A stretch of DNA of 43,754 bases from Exiguobacterium qingdaonense (GCF_018617855.1 NZ_JACSKY010000014.1:1-43754), one strand, 5' to 3'. Shown: positions 18,714 to 29,726, counted from the first letter of the stretch. The notes: generated by a model from the sequence alone, not told the origin. Program-made: numbers and translations.

Positions 18714-20125
18714 AATCCTTTCTCCTTTGCCTCGTTCCAAAGTGCATCCATTTGTTCGAGCGACATCTGTCGAAGCTCACCGTTCGCTTCAATATACTCG
18801 AACCGACGTTTGAACTTTCGATTCGTCTGTTCTAATGCTTGCTCGGCATTCAGCCCAACGTATCGCGCGATGTTGACGACTGAGAACAGTACGTCTCCTA
18901 GTTCTGATTCGTCACTCAGTTCTTCATGCCATTCACTCAATTCTTCTTCGAGCTTTTTGAAGGCACCAGCTACGTCATCCCACTCAAACCCGACTTGAGC
19001 CGCTTTCTTTTGAAGTTGCTCCGCCCGCATCAGAGAAGGTTGATCGACGAGAACGCCATCGAGATGCGATAATTTCTTTTCCCCTTTTTCTGTCTGTTTA
19101 ATCGTGTTCCAGTTTTCCATCACTTCGGATGTATCCTGAACCGTCACATCTCCAAAGACGTGCGGATGACGACGCACCATCTTCTCACTGATCGATCCAA
19201 TCACATCACGAATATCAAAATACCCTTCGTCTTCTCCGATTTGGGCGTGCAACATGACTTGAAGCAAGACGTCACCAAGCTCTTCGATGATCGCATCGTC
19301 ATCTTCGTCATTGATGGCTTCTATCAGCTCATACGATTCTTCTAACAAATATTTGCGAAGCGACTCATGTGTCTGCTTCTGGTCCCACGGACAGCCGTTC
19401 GGTCCGCGAAGCGTTGCAATGATTTGTTTGAGTGTCGCAAAGTCCTTCGCCAAATACGATTCATCAACGAGCGGCGGGACATAGAGGGTCGTCAAGTTGT
19501 TCACTTCCGCAATCCGGTCCATTTCGAATAACGGGATGTGTTCGATTCGCTCTTGTGTCGTTCCCGCTGCCGTCACGAGAGTGACAGGGTGTTCATCCGG
19601 ATATCGCTCCATCAATTGCACTTTGACATCTCCTGCTACGAATCCATCGTATACTTGTCCGATGAGAATGTGCTGGGTCACTTGCAAGCGTTCAAGGTCA
19701 AGCGCGGTCGCATCGAGCAACTGAAATCCATTGATCGGATCAATTTGAAGCGCCTGAAACATTGCATCTAAAAAGCTTTGTCCACCGAGTACGTGAAGGT
19801 CGGCATCACGCTCCACCAATAGTTCGACAGTCCGTTCCGCCACGAACGGATGGCCCGGTACCGCGTAGGTGATGGCCATCTCTTCACTTTTAGTCAGTAA
19901 CGTCTCGACAATCTGGTCGTACACTTCTTCAAACGTATCGCTCGATTCATAAAGCGAATCAAATGATTCGAACACGAGCCCCTCCGACTCTAACTCTTGA
20001 ACGACTGGATGTTCTTTCGTCCGCAACCAAACGAGTGGTTGCTGTTTCAAATGGCGGTACACACCGAGTGGCAATTGATTCAACTCGCCGGACCCGAGTC
20101 CGACCACCGTGATTGTATAACCCAT
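18710..20125 (-). CDS. yabN: Tetrapyrrole-methylase-like/MazG nucleotide pyrophosphohydrolase fusion
   Basis: Two-domain protein of 471 aa. Residues 1 to about 215 resemble SAM-dependent tetrapyrrole methylases (ITVVGLGSGELNQLPLGVYRHL; YAVPGHPFVAERTVELL), without a known methylation substrate. The rest is MazG, with LRGPNGCPWDQKQTHESLRKYLLEE and the metal-binding EEIGD-type motif seen as IIEELGDVLLQVMLHA. MazG hydrolyses NTPs and is thought to clean up aberrant nucleotides. Start at ATG 20123-20125 with GGAG 7 bases upstream, one base after the yabM stop. The same fusion occurs in B. subtilis YabN. Confidence 0.95.
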   Translation of the reverse strand: MGYTITVVGLGSGELNQLPLGVYRHLKQQPLVWLRTKEHPVVQELESEGLVFESFDSLYESSDTFEEVYDQIVETLLTKSEEMAITYAVPGHPFVAERTVELLVERDADLHVLGGQSFLDAMFQALQIDPINGFQLLDATALDLERLQVTQHILIGQVYDGFVAGDVKVQLMERYPDEHPVTLVTAAGTTQERIEHIPLFEMDRIAEVNNLTTLYVPPLVDESYLAKDFATLKQIIATLRGPNGCPWDQKQTHESLRKYLLEESYELIEAINDEDDDAIIEELGDVLLQVMLHAQIGEDEGYFDIRDVIGSISEKMVRRHPHVFGDVTVQDTSEVMENWNTIKQTEKGEKKLSHLDGVLVDQPSLMRAEQLQKKAAQVGFEWDDVAGAFKKLEEELSEWHEELSDESELGDVLFSVVNIARYVGLNAEQALEQTNRKFKRRFEYIEANGELRQMSLEQMDALWNEAKEKGL

Positions 20126-20126
20126 A

Positions 20127-21674
20127 TTAGTTCTCCTTTTTCTCGAGCACATCGAGCAGACGACTTCCGAATGGAATCAATTCCCATTCTTCAAGTGACA
20201 GCATTCGCGTGCTCCATAATCTCCATATATAGAGGGCGGCACCGCTACACACCATTCCAATCAACCAAATGAAGGCGGTGGTTCGCGAGTCGACAAACAT
20301 CTGGCCTAACCAGTTTAACACGGTGACGAGAATCAACATGGGAGTGAGAGCCTTCCATAGCGATTGATAGTGCTTTGACCGAAATGACCCGAGTGGAATC
20401 GAGCGGTCGAGCGCCCGAAAGTTGTAGAACGCCATCATTAAAAAACCGACTGACGTTCCGATTGCCGCGCCTTCAATCCCGTAATGCGGGACGAGCCAGG
20501 CGTTTACCACACCCTTCACTAAAATTGCAGCAATCATACTACGCGCAGCGACCCACTCCCGGTCAATCGCCTGCAGGCAAGTCATGCTCACAATCGCCAG
20601 TGACGCAGCAAACGTACTCGTCGCTAACACTACGAGTGCACGCGTCCCTGATCCGTCTTCAAACAACGCCACGTTCAAGAAAAACATGACCCCCATCAAC
20701 CCAATCGTCGCAGCACCGGCAATCGCCGTCGTCACACGAATCATCGAACGGAGGCCCTGTGTCGTCCTTTGTAGATGTCCCGCCCGATAATGACGGACGA
20801 GTGTAGGCACGTTGGCCATGCCGATGGTCGTGGTGAACAGGATGGCGAATTGCACGAGCGGGTATCCTCGATCAAATATCCCTTTGTTCACCTTCGCGTC
20901 ATACGTTCCACCCATCAAATTGACGATGGTGAAGGAATCGACGAGTTGCATCCATAAAATTCCGAGCGAAGCGAATCCGACTGCAAACCCCGTCGTTAAT
21001 AAGAGTCGCATTCCGCTTTGAAATGTGACACGTCGTACCTTGACAATTCGCAGACCGCGCGCACGATAAACTAAAAAGGCAATCGCGACGACTCCACCGA
21101 TTAGTGTGGCGCTATACGCATATTGGCTGAGCGTGTAGGCGTCTTTTCCAAGACGGACCCCAATCCATAACAGCGACAGCATGACTGTGACCCGAACAAA
21201 GTTTTCTAGCACTTGTGACCATGCGCTCGGTCGTAAATCATCTCTCGATTGAAAAGCGCCGCGCAACACGGCTGATGCTGGCATGAGCAAATAACTTAAG
21301 CTGATGACCCGAAGCGCCGGCGCTAACTGTTCATCTCCTAGCCAGCGAGCTAGAGTCGGTGCGAACGTCCATACCGTGGCCACGAGGAGGACCGCTAGTA
21401 GAAATAAAACGTAAAATCCACCCCATAACACTTCGAGCTTTCGGTTCGACCCTTTCGTGCCGACACCCATTTTTGCAATGACGACCGGCATCGCATATAT
21501 TCCGAGCGAAGCGACAATCGCTGCAAACGGATAGACCGTTTGATACGCATAAAGACCGAAGTCGCCTGCCAAGTTTTGATAGGGGACGCGATACGCAAAA
21601 CTAATTAGTTTCGATACGTAGCCGGCAAGGGCGAACAAGACGACGCCTTGCGCAAACTTACTTGGCGACCGCAT
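20127..21674 (-). CDS. yabM: Polysaccharide biosynthesis/flippase protein (SpoVB/MurJ-like, MATE superfamily)
   Basis: Integral membrane protein of 515 aa with about 14 hydrophobic helices. The N-terminal signature FAQGVVLFALAGYVSKLISF and the YQNLAGDFGLYAYQTVYPFA segment are typical of the SpoVB/YabM/YtgP branch of oligosaccharide flippases. By position it is the B. subtilis yabM ortholog. The family includes lipid II or precursor flippases, but its substrate here is unknown. Its ATG overlaps the mfd stop by 17 bases. The usual gene spoVT between mfd and yabM is missing. Confidence 0.88.
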   Translation of the reverse strand: MRSPSKFAQGVVLFALAGYVSKLISFAYRVPYQNLAGDFGLYAYQTVYPFAAIVASLGIYAMPVVIAKMGVGTKGSNRKLEVLWGGFYVLFLLAVLLVATVWTFAPTLARWLGDEQLAPALRVISLSYLLMPASAVLRGAFQSRDDLRPSAWSQVLENFVRVTVMLSLLWIGVRLGKDAYTLSQYAYSATLIGGVVAIAFLVYRARGLRIVKVRRVTFQSGMRLLLTTGFAVGFASLGILWMQLVDSFTIVNLMGGTYDAKVNKGIFDRGYPLVQFAILFTTTIGMANVPTLVRHYRAGHLQRTTQGLRSMIRVTTAIAGAATIGLMGVMFFLNVALFEDGSGTRALVVLATSTFAASLAIVSMTCLQAIDREWVAARSMIAAILVKGVVNAWLVPHYGIEGAAIGTSVGFLMMAFYNFRALDRSIPLGSFRSKHYQSLWKALTPMLILVTVLNWLGQMFVDSRTTAFIWLIGMVCSGAALYIWRLWSTRMLSLEEWELIPFGSRLLDVLEKKEN

Positions 21675-24600
21675 CGCCCACCAACCGCTTCATCAGTTCC
21701 TCTAGTACTGTATCGGCGTCATTCAACAGCTCTGTTACCGGCATCCGTCCGCTGAGCGATAGTTTCAAGGCTCCATCTTCTTGACCCACACCCAGTTTGC
21801 GACCGAGTGGCATCGTCCATTCCATGAAGGATGGTACATCGAGCGCCGTCGTCGATTCTTTAGACAAGACCATCTCGATACGTCCTGGCGTCTGTTTGAT
21901 TCGACTCACCTTTGCCAGCTCCCCATAAATACGTAGACGTGTCAATTGAATGAGCAGCGCGACCGGTTCCGGAAATTCACCAAACCGTTCAATCAGTTCG
22001 TCTTGAAGGGCGAACAACGCGCTCGGCGTATCTACATATTTGAAGCGCTTGTACATCTCAATCTTCAATTCGCTATCTGACAAGTAGTTATCAGGAATAT
22101 ACGCATCGGCCTGGAACGTGATCTCCGGCTTGAAGACGACTTGTTTCGCTTGTCCACGCATACGGTCTTTCCGTTCCTCAATGGCTTCAGAGAGCATTTG
22201 TGAGTACAGGTCAAAACCGACAGAATCGATGAATCCAGACTGTTGTGCACCAAGTAAGTTTCCGGCTCCACGAATCGACAAGTCACGCATCGCAATCTTA
22301 AATCCACTGCCGAGCTCCGTGAACTCTTTGATGGCCTGAAGGCGACTTTCTGCCACTTCTGTCAAACGCTTATCCTTCCGATACGTAAAGTACGCATAGG
22401 CGATTCGATTCGAACGCCCGACTCGACCACGAAGTTGATAGAGCTGGGATAGCCCCATCTTATCAGCATCATGGACAATCAGTGTATTGACGTTCGGGAT
22501 GTCAATTCCTGTTTCAATGATAGTAGTGGAAACTAAAATATCTGCCTCCCCTTCTAAGAAACTGATTAACTGGCTCTCAAGCTCACTTTCGGTCATACGA
22601 CCATGTGCCGTGGCAATCCTTGCTTCCGGCAATAAGGCCCGAATTTCTTCTGCTTTCCGTTCGATCCCTTCGACGCGGTTATAAAGGAAGAACGCCTGCC
22701 CCCCGCGGGCGAGTTCACGCTCTAACGCTTCTCGCAAGACGATGCCGTCATATTCCATGACGTACGTTTGGACCGGATAGCGGTTTTCAGGCGGTGTTTC
22801 AAGTACAGACAGGTCACGGATTCCAATCATCGACATATGGAGTGTCCGTGGGATTGGCGTCGCCGTCAACGTGAGCACGTCGATATTCGTCTTCAATTGT
22901 TTCAGACGTTCTTTATGTTTGACGCCGAACCGTTGTTCTTCATCGATAATGACGAGTCCGAGGTTAGCGAACGTCACGTCTTTTGATAACACCCGATGCG
23001 TCCCGACGACGATGTCGATGGTCCCTTCTTTCAGTCCCTTCTTCGTCGCCGTCATCTCACTTTTCGAGCGGAAGCGGCTCATGACCGACACGTTGATCGG
23101 AAATTCGCTGAACCGCTCGAGCATCGTTTCATAATGCTGTTGCGCGAGGACGGTCGTCGGGACAAGAAATGCCACCTGTTTGCCGGCGAGCACAGCTTTG
23201 AACGCCGCCCGAATCGCCACTTCCGTCTTCCCATATCCGACATCGCCGCACAAGAGGCGATCCATCGGACGGGAGCGTTCCATATCCGTTTTGATTTCAG
23301 CGATCGAACGGACTTGATCCTCTGTCTCGGCGTACGGGAAGGAAGATTCGAACTGATCCATCTCCTCATCGTCAGGTGGGAATGCAAAACCGACCGATGC
23401 TTCCCGTGCCGCATACAGCTTAATCAGCTCATCGGCGATGTCTTCGACCGATTTGGCGACTTTCGACTTCACTTTCTTCCATTCGGTGCCCCCGAGTTTA
23501 TAAATCTTCGGTTCTTTGCCTTCAGCGCCGACATATTTTTGAACGAGATCGATTTGGTCGACCGGCACATAAAGGGCATCGTCCCCGGCATAGACGAGGT
23601 GAAGGTAATCCTGATGAATCCCGCCGACCTCAATCGTTTTAATGCCGAGATACTTTCCGATTCCGTGATGTACATGGACGACATGGTCGTTCGGCTTCAG
23701 TTCCTGATAACTCTTGATTCGCTCCGCGTTCGTCAAATTTTTCGTTTGTCGCTTCCGTTTCGTCACGCGCTTGAATAGCTCTTCCTCCGATATGACGACA
23801 AGACGGCTCGTCGACAGTTCGAATCCACCTTCGATTTGACCAATGATGACGGATACGCGTCTCGGTTCTAACTCTCCATCGACATTGGTGAAGGTCGAGG
23901 CGATTCCATAATCGGAAAGAAGCGCTTCAATCTTATCTGCGCGCGACTTATCACCTGCAAGTACGACAATTCGTTGATCGCCCTGTTGCCAGCGCTCGAC
24001 TTCCTGTTTCAACAAATGCATCTGTCCATGGAACGCCGGTAGCGGACGACAGCTCAAATGAACCGTATCGGTCTCTGGTATTCCTGAACGACGAGATGGG
24101 AGTAAGGAGAATGCCACTTGTTTCAAGTCACGGAACACGTTATGCATGGGGACGGCGAGCGTGTAATTGCTGACAGCCTCTCCTTTTTCGATGAGTGAGG
24201 AGAACCACTCGGCTTCTTCACGGTCCTGTACGTCCGCGGCGTCATCGATTCGTGCCACTTCGTCTAGAATGAGGACGGCGTCTTGTCCGACATAATCAAG
24301 GAACGTGGACGTATAGAGTAATGGTGAATACTTCCCAATCTTCGCAGGCAAGTCCCCGCGCTCGAAGCGCTCGATATCTGTCACGACCCCCTCCTCGAGA
24401 GCTTGGCGAATCACTTCATTTTCAATCAATTCCACGGTCCGATTATATTGCTTCCGAAGGGTGCTACCGGCCTGTTTCAACTGGTCTTCTGTTGCGATGA
24501 ACTCAGTCGCCGGCGTAATGCAAACTTCTGCTACAACACCTAGCGAGCGTTGCGTCTCTGCATCGAACGTGAAAATCGAGTCAATCTCCGTGTCGAATAA

Positions 24601-25185
24601 GTCAATCCGATATGGACGCGCTTCCGTCAGTGGGTAAACGTCTAGTATGCTGCCTCGTACGGAAAACTCACCCGGGGTCGTCACAGTCGCCGTCCGTTCA
24701 TATCCCATGTCCGTCAATTGTTTCGAAAAACCTGCTAGATCGAGGTCACTTCCAGGCTTCAACATGACGCGACTGTTCTGCCACGCCTCTGGAGTTGGGA
24801 TGTAACGCCGTAGTCCACCGAGCGGCACGACAACAACGCCTCCTGTTTGGTCGAGGAGACGCGTACGGGCATCGATTCGGGCAGCCAACAATTCTGGACT
24901 AGACGTGAGTGACAACTCACCTGCTAGCGTTTCATCGATTGGATATAGCACAGTTTTGTCCGGGCCGATCAGTGATTCAAGTTGATCGAACATCTTCTGT
25001 GCTTGATACATATTATGTGTCACGACCACGAGACGTCTCGATGATGATTTCACGAGCCCCGCCAAGACGAGCGCTTTCGCACTCGTCGTCAGACCCGTTA
25101 CCAATTGACGGTCTACTTTTTGAAGCCGCTCTCGAATCACATTCGTTTCAGGGAGCGACACCATAAATCTTTCTAAAGCATTCAT
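21658..25185 (-). CDS. mfd: Transcription-repair coupling factor
   Basis: Translocase that removes stalled RNA polymerase and recruits UvrA. At 1175 aa it has full length. It shows the UvrB-like N-terminal modules, the RNA polymerase interaction region starting near LKPNDHVVHVHHGIGKYLG, and the helicase core with Walker A GDVGYGKTEVAIRAAF, motif II DEEQRFG, TATPIPRTLHMSM and QLRGRVGRS. The C-terminal D7 domain follows. GGAGG lies 7 bases before the ATG. A terminator separates it from pth with no room for a promoter, so readthrough from upstream is likely. Confidence 0.97.
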   Translation of the reverse strand: MNALERFMVSLPETNVIRERLQKVDRQLVTGLTTSAKALVLAGLVKSSSRRLVVVTHNMYQAQKMFDQLESLIGPDKTVLYPIDETLAGELSLTSSPELLAARIDARTRLLDQTGGVVVVPLGGLRRYIPTPEAWQNSRVMLKPGSDLDLAGFSKQLTDMGYERTATVTTPGEFSVRGSILDVYPLTEARPYRIDLFDTEIDSIFTFDAETQRSLGVVAEVCITPATEFIATEDQLKQAGSTLRKQYNRTVELIENEVIRQALEEGVVTDIERFERGDLPAKIGKYSPLLYTSTFLDYVGQDAVLILDEVARIDDAADVQDREEAEWFSSLIEKGEAVSNYTLAVPMHNVFRDLKQVAFSLLPSRRSGIPETDTVHLSCRPLPAFHGQMHLLKQEVERWQQGDQRIVVLAGDKSRADKIEALLSDYGIASTFTNVDGELEPRRVSVIIGQIEGGFELSTSRLVVISEEELFKRVTKRKRQTKNLTNAERIKSYQELKPNDHVVHVHHGIGKYLGIKTIEVGGIHQDYLHLVYAGDDALYVPVDQIDLVQKYVGAEGKEPKIYKLGGTEWKKVKSKVAKSVEDIADELIKLYAAREASVGFAFPPDDEEMDQFESSFPYAETEDQVRSIAEIKTDMERSRPMDRLLCGDVGYGKTEVAIRAAFKAVLAGKQVAFLVPTTVLAQQHYETMLERFSEFPINVSVMSRFRSKSEMTATKKGLKEGTIDIVVGTHRVLSKDVTFANLGLVIIDEEQRFGVKHKERLKQLKTNIDVLTLTATPIPRTLHMSMIGIRDLSVLETPPENRYPVQTYVMEYDGIVLREALERELARGGQAFFLYNRVEGIERKAEEIRALLPEARIATAHGRMTESELESQLISFLEGEADILVSTTIIETGIDIPNVNTLIVHDADKMGLSQLYQLRGRVGRSNRIAYAYFTYRKDKRLTEVAESRLQAIKEFTELGSGFKIAMRDLSIRGAGNLLGAQQSGFIDSVGFDLYSQMLSEAIEERKDRMRGQAKQVVFKPEITFQADAYIPDNYLSDSELKIEMYKRFKYVDTPSALFALQDELIERFGEFPEPVALLIQLTRLRIYGELAKVSRIKQTPGRIEMVLSKESTTALDVPSFMEWTMPLGRKLGVGQEDGALKLSLSGRMPVTELLNDADTVLEELMKRLVGDAVAK

Positions 25186-25207
25186 CTGTTTTCCTCCAAC
25201 TCATACG

Positions 25208-25233
25208 ACAAAAAAGGGTGCAATGACCCTTTA
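25208..25233 (-). terminator. Terminator of pth
   Basis: Minus strand AAAGGGT/ACCCTTT (7 pairs, cattgc loop) then TTTGTC. The stem overlaps the pth stop codon and the structure ends about 22 bases before the mfd ATG. Confidence 0.75.
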
Positions 25234-25788
25234 GTTGTATCGATTCATCAGTGCCAACCAATCTGTGTCTACAAAATCAGCGGCTGCGGTTACGGTATGA
25301 TCGAGTGTTTCACTCAATTCCGGAAGCTCGTCTTTCCGATAGTTCATCAACACCCAGTCGACGACTTTAATCGGGTGTGGCGGACGACCGATTCCAAACT
25401 TCAATCGTTTGAATTCGGCTGTCCCTAGATGTTGAATGAGTGATTTGATTCCGTTATGGCCACCCGCGCTTCCTTTCGGACGAAACCGAATCTTCCCAGG
25501 CACCATATCCAAATCGTCATAAATCACGAGTAAGTCATCAATCTCAATCTTATAATAATCTAAAATCGGACGAACGGCTTCACCCGATAAATTCATATAT
25601 GTGAGTGGTTTAACGAGTACGACACGTTCACCATTGATTCTTCCCGTTCCGATAAGGGCATTAAACTTCGCTTCATTCAGCGAGATGCCATACTTTTCAG
25701 CGAGACGGTCAATCGCCAAAAAACCGACATTATGTCGGGTCATTTCATACTTTTTTCCGGGATTCCCCAGACCGACGATACATTTCAT
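25231..25788 (-). CDS. pth: Peptidyl-tRNA hydrolase
   Basis: Releases peptides from prematurely dropped peptidyl-tRNA (B. subtilis spoVC). The 185-aa protein begins MKCIVGLGNPGKKYEMTRHNVGF, containing the catalytic His (about residue 20) and the conserved asparagines. It has VKPLTYMNLSGEAV, the catalytic-site aspartate region VIYDDLDMVPGKIR, and GSAGGHNGIKSLIQHLG. GGAGG precedes the ATG. ctc, which lies between prs and pth in B. subtilis, and fin (yabK), which lies after it, are both absent. Confidence 0.97.
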   Translation of the reverse strand: MKCIVGLGNPGKKYEMTRHNVGFLAIDRLAEKYGISLNEAKFNALIGTGRINGERVVLVKPLTYMNLSGEAVRPILDYYKIEIDDLLVIYDDLDMVPGKIRFRPKGSAGGHNGIKSLIQHLGTAEFKRLKFGIGRPPHPIKVVDWVLMNYRKDELPELSETLDHTVTAAADFVDTDWLALMNRYN

Positions 25789-25804
25789 ATCATTTCCTCC
25801 TGAA

Positions 25805-25835
25805 CAAAAAAACCCAGAGGCGAATGCCTCCGGGC
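25805..25835 (-). terminator. Terminator of prs
   Basis: Minus strand CCCGGAGG/CCTCTGGG with a cattcg loop followed by six T. It lies 7 bases after prs and about 17 bases before the pth start codon. Confidence 0.85.
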
Positions 25836-25842
25836 CTCGTTT

Positions 25843-26799
25843 TTAATCGAATAGGGTACTGACCGATTTATGCTCGTGTACGCGCATAATCGCCTCCCCA
25901 AGCAAATGGGCAACCGACATTTGCTTGATTTTGCTCGAGCAAGCACGCCCTGTCAAATCGATGGTATTTAAGACGACCAACTCTTTGATTGACGAGTTGT
26001 CGATGCGCTCCATCGCTGGACCAGAAAGAACCGGGTGCGTACAAGATGCATATACTTCTTTCGCTCCTGCCTCGACGATGGCGTCTGCTGCAAGTGTGAT
26101 TGTGCCGGCTGTATCGATGATGTCATCGATTAAAATAGCCGTCTTTCCTTCGACACTACCGACGATATTCATCACTTCGGCGACATTCGCTTCCGGGCGA
26201 CGTTTATCGATAATGGCGATCGGAGCTTTCAAACGTTCTGCCAATTTACGTGCACGTGTCACGCCCCCGTGGTCAGGAGAAACAACCACGATATCCTTTG
26301 CTTTAAACTCTTCTGTCTCAAAATAAGTCGAGATAAGCGGTACGCCGAGTAATTGGTCAACCGGAATATTGAAGAATCCTTGAATTTGCGCTGCATGCAA
26401 ATCCATTGTAATGAGACGCGTCGCCCCCGCTACTGTAAGCAGATCAGCAACAAGTTTCGCCGTGATCGGCTCACGCGAGCGTGCTTTACGGTCTTGGCGT
26501 GCATACCCGTAGTACGGCATGACAACGTTAATTGTGCGGACAGAGGCACGTTTGAGTGCATCGATCATGACAAGTAGTTCCATGAGCGTCTCGTTTACAG
26601 GTGAGCTTGTCGATTGGATGATGTACACATCATCTCCACGAACACTTTCCTCGATATTGATATACAGCTCACCGTCGCTGAATCGCTTGACTTGGCAATC
26701 ACTGAGTGGAATGCCGGTTTCTTTCGCAATTTCTTCAGCTAGCGGGCGGTTCGAGTTTAAGCTAAATAGACGAATTTCTCGTTCGTATACAGTAGACAT
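25843..26799 (-). CDS. prs: Ribose-phosphate pyrophosphokinase
   Basis: Makes PRPP from ribose 5-phosphate and ATP for purine, pyrimidine, histidine and NAD synthesis. The 318-aa protein has the class I PRPP synthase motifs: [37 protein letters not shown] (ATP and flexible loop), [32 protein letters not shown], and the PRPP loop [11 protein letters not shown]. It lies 45 bases after glmU without a terminator, so glmU-prs is one unit as in B. subtilis. Confidence 0.98.
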   Translation of the reverse strand: MSTVYEREIRLFSLNSNRPLAEEIAKETGIPLSDCQVKRFSDGELYINIEESVRGDDVYIIQSTSSPVNETLMELLVMIDALKRASVRTINVVMPYYGYARQDRKARSREPITAKLVADLLTVAGATRLITMDLHAAQIQGFFNIPVDQLLGVPLISTYFETEEFKAKDIVVVSPDHGGVTRARKLAERLKAPIAIIDKRRPEANVAEVMNIVGSVEGKTAILIDDIIDTAGTITLAADAIVEAGAKEVYASCTHPVLSGPAMERIDNSSIKELVVLNTIDLTGRACSSKIKQMSVAHLLGEAIMRVHEHKSVSTLFD

Positions 26800-26844
26800 G
26801 TTTAGGATTCTCCTCCATCGTTTTCCATAATGATTGGCAGCAAG

Positions 26845-28218
<1,374 letters not shown>

Positions 28219-28286
28219 TCACAACAGCTGTGATTGATCTTTATAGTTCGGCTTTTCTGCAACTAAATCCTATTTACACCGTTTCT

Positions 28287-28315
28287 ACTATATCGAAACC
28301 ATGCCTTCGTTTCAA
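28287..28315 (-). promoter_or_regulatory. Promoter of glmU-prs
   Basis: Minus strand TTGAAA (28310-28315), 17-base spacer, TATAGT (28287-28292). The leader of about 80 bases contains a small palindrome TCACAGCTGTTGTGA, about 35-40 bases before the start codon. Confidence 0.78.
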
Positions 28316-28345
28316 TAGTTGTACCATTCCTTAACCATTGAAACG
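28308..28345. repeat. Inverted repeat overlapping the glmU -35
   Basis: CGTTTCAAT (28308-28316) and ATTGAAACG (28337-28345) form a perfect 9-base inverted repeat with a 20-base gap. The inner arm contains the whole -35 hexamer. It could be an operator or a structure in readthrough RNA; no factor is identified. Confidence 0.5.
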
Positions 28346-28346
28346 C

Positions 28347-28377
28347 AAAAAAACAGCGGTTAGGTGACCTACCGCTG
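28347..28377 (-). terminator. Terminator of spoVG
   Basis: Minus strand CAGCGGTAGG/CCTAACCGCTG with one bulged A, then seven T, 8 bases after spoVG. Confidence 0.88.
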
Positions 28378-28384
28378 CTTTCTA

Positions 28385-28684
28385 TCATTCGTTTGTACCT
28401 TGAGACACGTGTTGTGGGTCCAACACATCCACATCGATGTTGGAATATGTTTCCAAAACAGCCGCTTCCACTTTTTGTCGCATCTCCCCGTTAATCGGAT
28501 GCGCAATATCCCGAAAAATGCCTTCTGGTGTCCGTTTGCTCGGCATGGCGACAAATAGACCGCTACTCCCTTCGATGATTCGAAGGTCGTGTACAACGAA
28601 TTCGTGATCAAGTGTAATGGAGGCCAACGCTTTCATTCTGCCTTCTGTCGCGACTTTGCGAATTTTTACGTCTGTGATCTGCAT
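28385..28684 (-). CDS. spoVG: SpoVG, RNA/DNA-binding regulatory protein
   Basis: Small regulator (99 aa), a site-specific nucleic-acid binding protein that affects septation and virulence genes in Firmicutes. The family core is nearly complete: [51 protein letters not shown] and [13 protein letters not shown]. Start at ATG 28682-28684 with AGGGG upstream; the seven-codon extension lies across this site. It has its own promoter and terminator. yabJ, which precedes it in B. subtilis, is missing. Its presence does not imply sporulation, since non-sporulating Firmicutes keep it. Confidence 0.96.
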   Translation of the reverse strand: MQITDVKIRKVATEGRMKALASITLDHEFVVHDLRIIEGSSGLFVAMPSKRTPEGIFRDIAHPINGEMRQKVEAAVLETYSNIDVDVLDPQHVSQGTNE

Positions 28685-28795
28685 GTTTCGCATCCCCTTT
28701 TTCATCGTTGTCTACGCCATGGTGTGGTCTTCTGTAAGGTTCAGTTGGTCTTAAGCAATCGTCATCGTTCCATGTTGATAAGTGTATACCCTCTA

Positions 28796-28824
28796 ATCAT
28801 AAAACGAAATCAAAATTTTGCCAA
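28796..28824 (-). promoter_or_regulatory. Promoter of spoVG
   Basis: Minus strand TTGGCA (28819-28824), 17-base spacer, TATGAT (28796-28801), beginning directly after the purR stop codon. This is sigma-A-like; I see no sigma-H motif such as the one that drives spoVG in B. subtilis. The leader of about 105 bases shows no other structure I would call. Confidence 0.72.
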
Positions 28825-29649
28825 TCACTTTAAGAATTGTTCCACATTCCCCCGTGAAATGGTGACAAGACCTTCATCTGGGTCGACGTTCGTCAATTTC
28901 ATCAAGCTGACGTATTCGCTTACCATTTTCTTTTCAGCCCCTTCGGCTTCCATCAGAACACCGACACCCGCAAGGTTTGCCTCAAATTCATTCAAGAGGC
29001 TCATCATTCCCCGAATCGTTCCTCCTGCTTTCATGAAGTCATCGATTAAAAGTACGTTCGCACCTCGGGGTAGACTCCGACGAGCGAGAGCCATCGTACG
29101 AATCGCCTTCGATGAACCAGACACATAGTTGATACTCACTGTTGAGCCTTCTGTGACACGGCTATCTGAACGGACGATGACAAACGGGACGCCTAATTGT
29201 TCCGCGACAGCATACGCGAGCGGGATCCCCTTTGTCGCAATCGTCATGACCACATCGACTTTTCGGTCGGCAAAGACGGACGCAAAGACCTGTCCCATCG
29301 GTTTTACTTGACTCGGGTTCCCTAGCACGTCTGTCAAGTAGAGGTATCCCCCTGGCAGGAGACGCTCAGGTTTTGATAGTTGCTCACAAAGCGTATCAAT
29401 CATCTCAAGCGACTTTTCTTTGCTCCATCGCGGAATAAACATCACACCGCCCGCTGCACCAGGAACGGTCACCAGCTTTCCAATCCCGTCATGGGACAAC
29501 ATTTCACTGACAATCACAAGGTCTTCACTAATCGACGACTTTGCGGCTTTATAGCGACTTGAAAACATCGACAACGAGACAAGCTGATGCGGATGATCAA
29601 GTAAATAACGGGTCATATCAACGAGACGACCACTTCTACGAATTTTCAT
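28825..29649 (-). CDS. purR: Purine operon repressor PurR
   Basis: DNA-binding repressor of purine genes that responds to PRPP. The 274-aa protein has the N-terminal winged-helix domain (RSGRLVDMTRYLLDHPHQLVSL, SRYKAAKSSISEDLVI) and a phosphoribosyltransferase-like C-terminal domain. That domain includes VMTIATKGIPLAYAVAEQLG and the PRPP-binding loop VLLIDDFMKAGGTIRGM. The start at ATG 29647-29649 has GGAG 7 bases upstream. Paired CGAATG boxes in its promoter suggest autoregulation. Confidence 0.96.
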   Translation of the reverse strand: MKIRRSGRLVDMTRYLLDHPHQLVSLSMFSSRYKAAKSSISEDLVIVSEMLSHDGIGKLVTVPGAAGGVMFIPRWSKEKSLEMIDTLCEQLSKPERLLPGGYLYLTDVLGNPSQVKPMGQVFASVFADRKVDVVMTIATKGIPLAYAVAEQLGVPFVIVRSDSRVTEGSTVSINYVSGSSKAIRTMALARRSLPRGANVLLIDDFMKAGGTIRGMMSLLNEFEANLAGVGVLMEAEGAEKKMVSEYVSLMKLTNVDPDEGLVTISRGNVEQFLK

Positions 29650-29676
29650 ACGGATTCTCCTTCGCAACTTCATTAA

Positions 29677-29716
29677 TTAACGAATGTTCTATAAGAAATA
29701 TATCACTTTCATTCGT
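29677..29716. promoter_or_regulatory. PurBox-like inverted pair upstream of purR
   Basis: AACGAATG (29679-29686) and CATTCGTT (29710-29717) are exact inverted copies around the -10 region. PurR binds paired inverted CGAA-containing boxes separated by about 16-17 bases in B. subtilis; spacing here is two or three bases wider than that, and the CGAAC core reads CGAAT, so this is tentative. Confidence 0.4.
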
Positions 29717-29726
29717 TTTTGTTCAA
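29697..29726 (-). promoter_or_regulatory. Promoter candidate of purR
   Basis: Minus strand TTGAAC (29721-29726), 18-base spacer, TATATT (29697-29702). The -35 overlaps the ispE stop codon. Confidence 0.55.

Noticed and set aside
22996-23778. 260-codon plus-strand ORF inside mfd
   Set aside because: It is antisense to the helicase core of mfd, has no ribosome binding site of note, and its translation is a composition typical of shadow frames.
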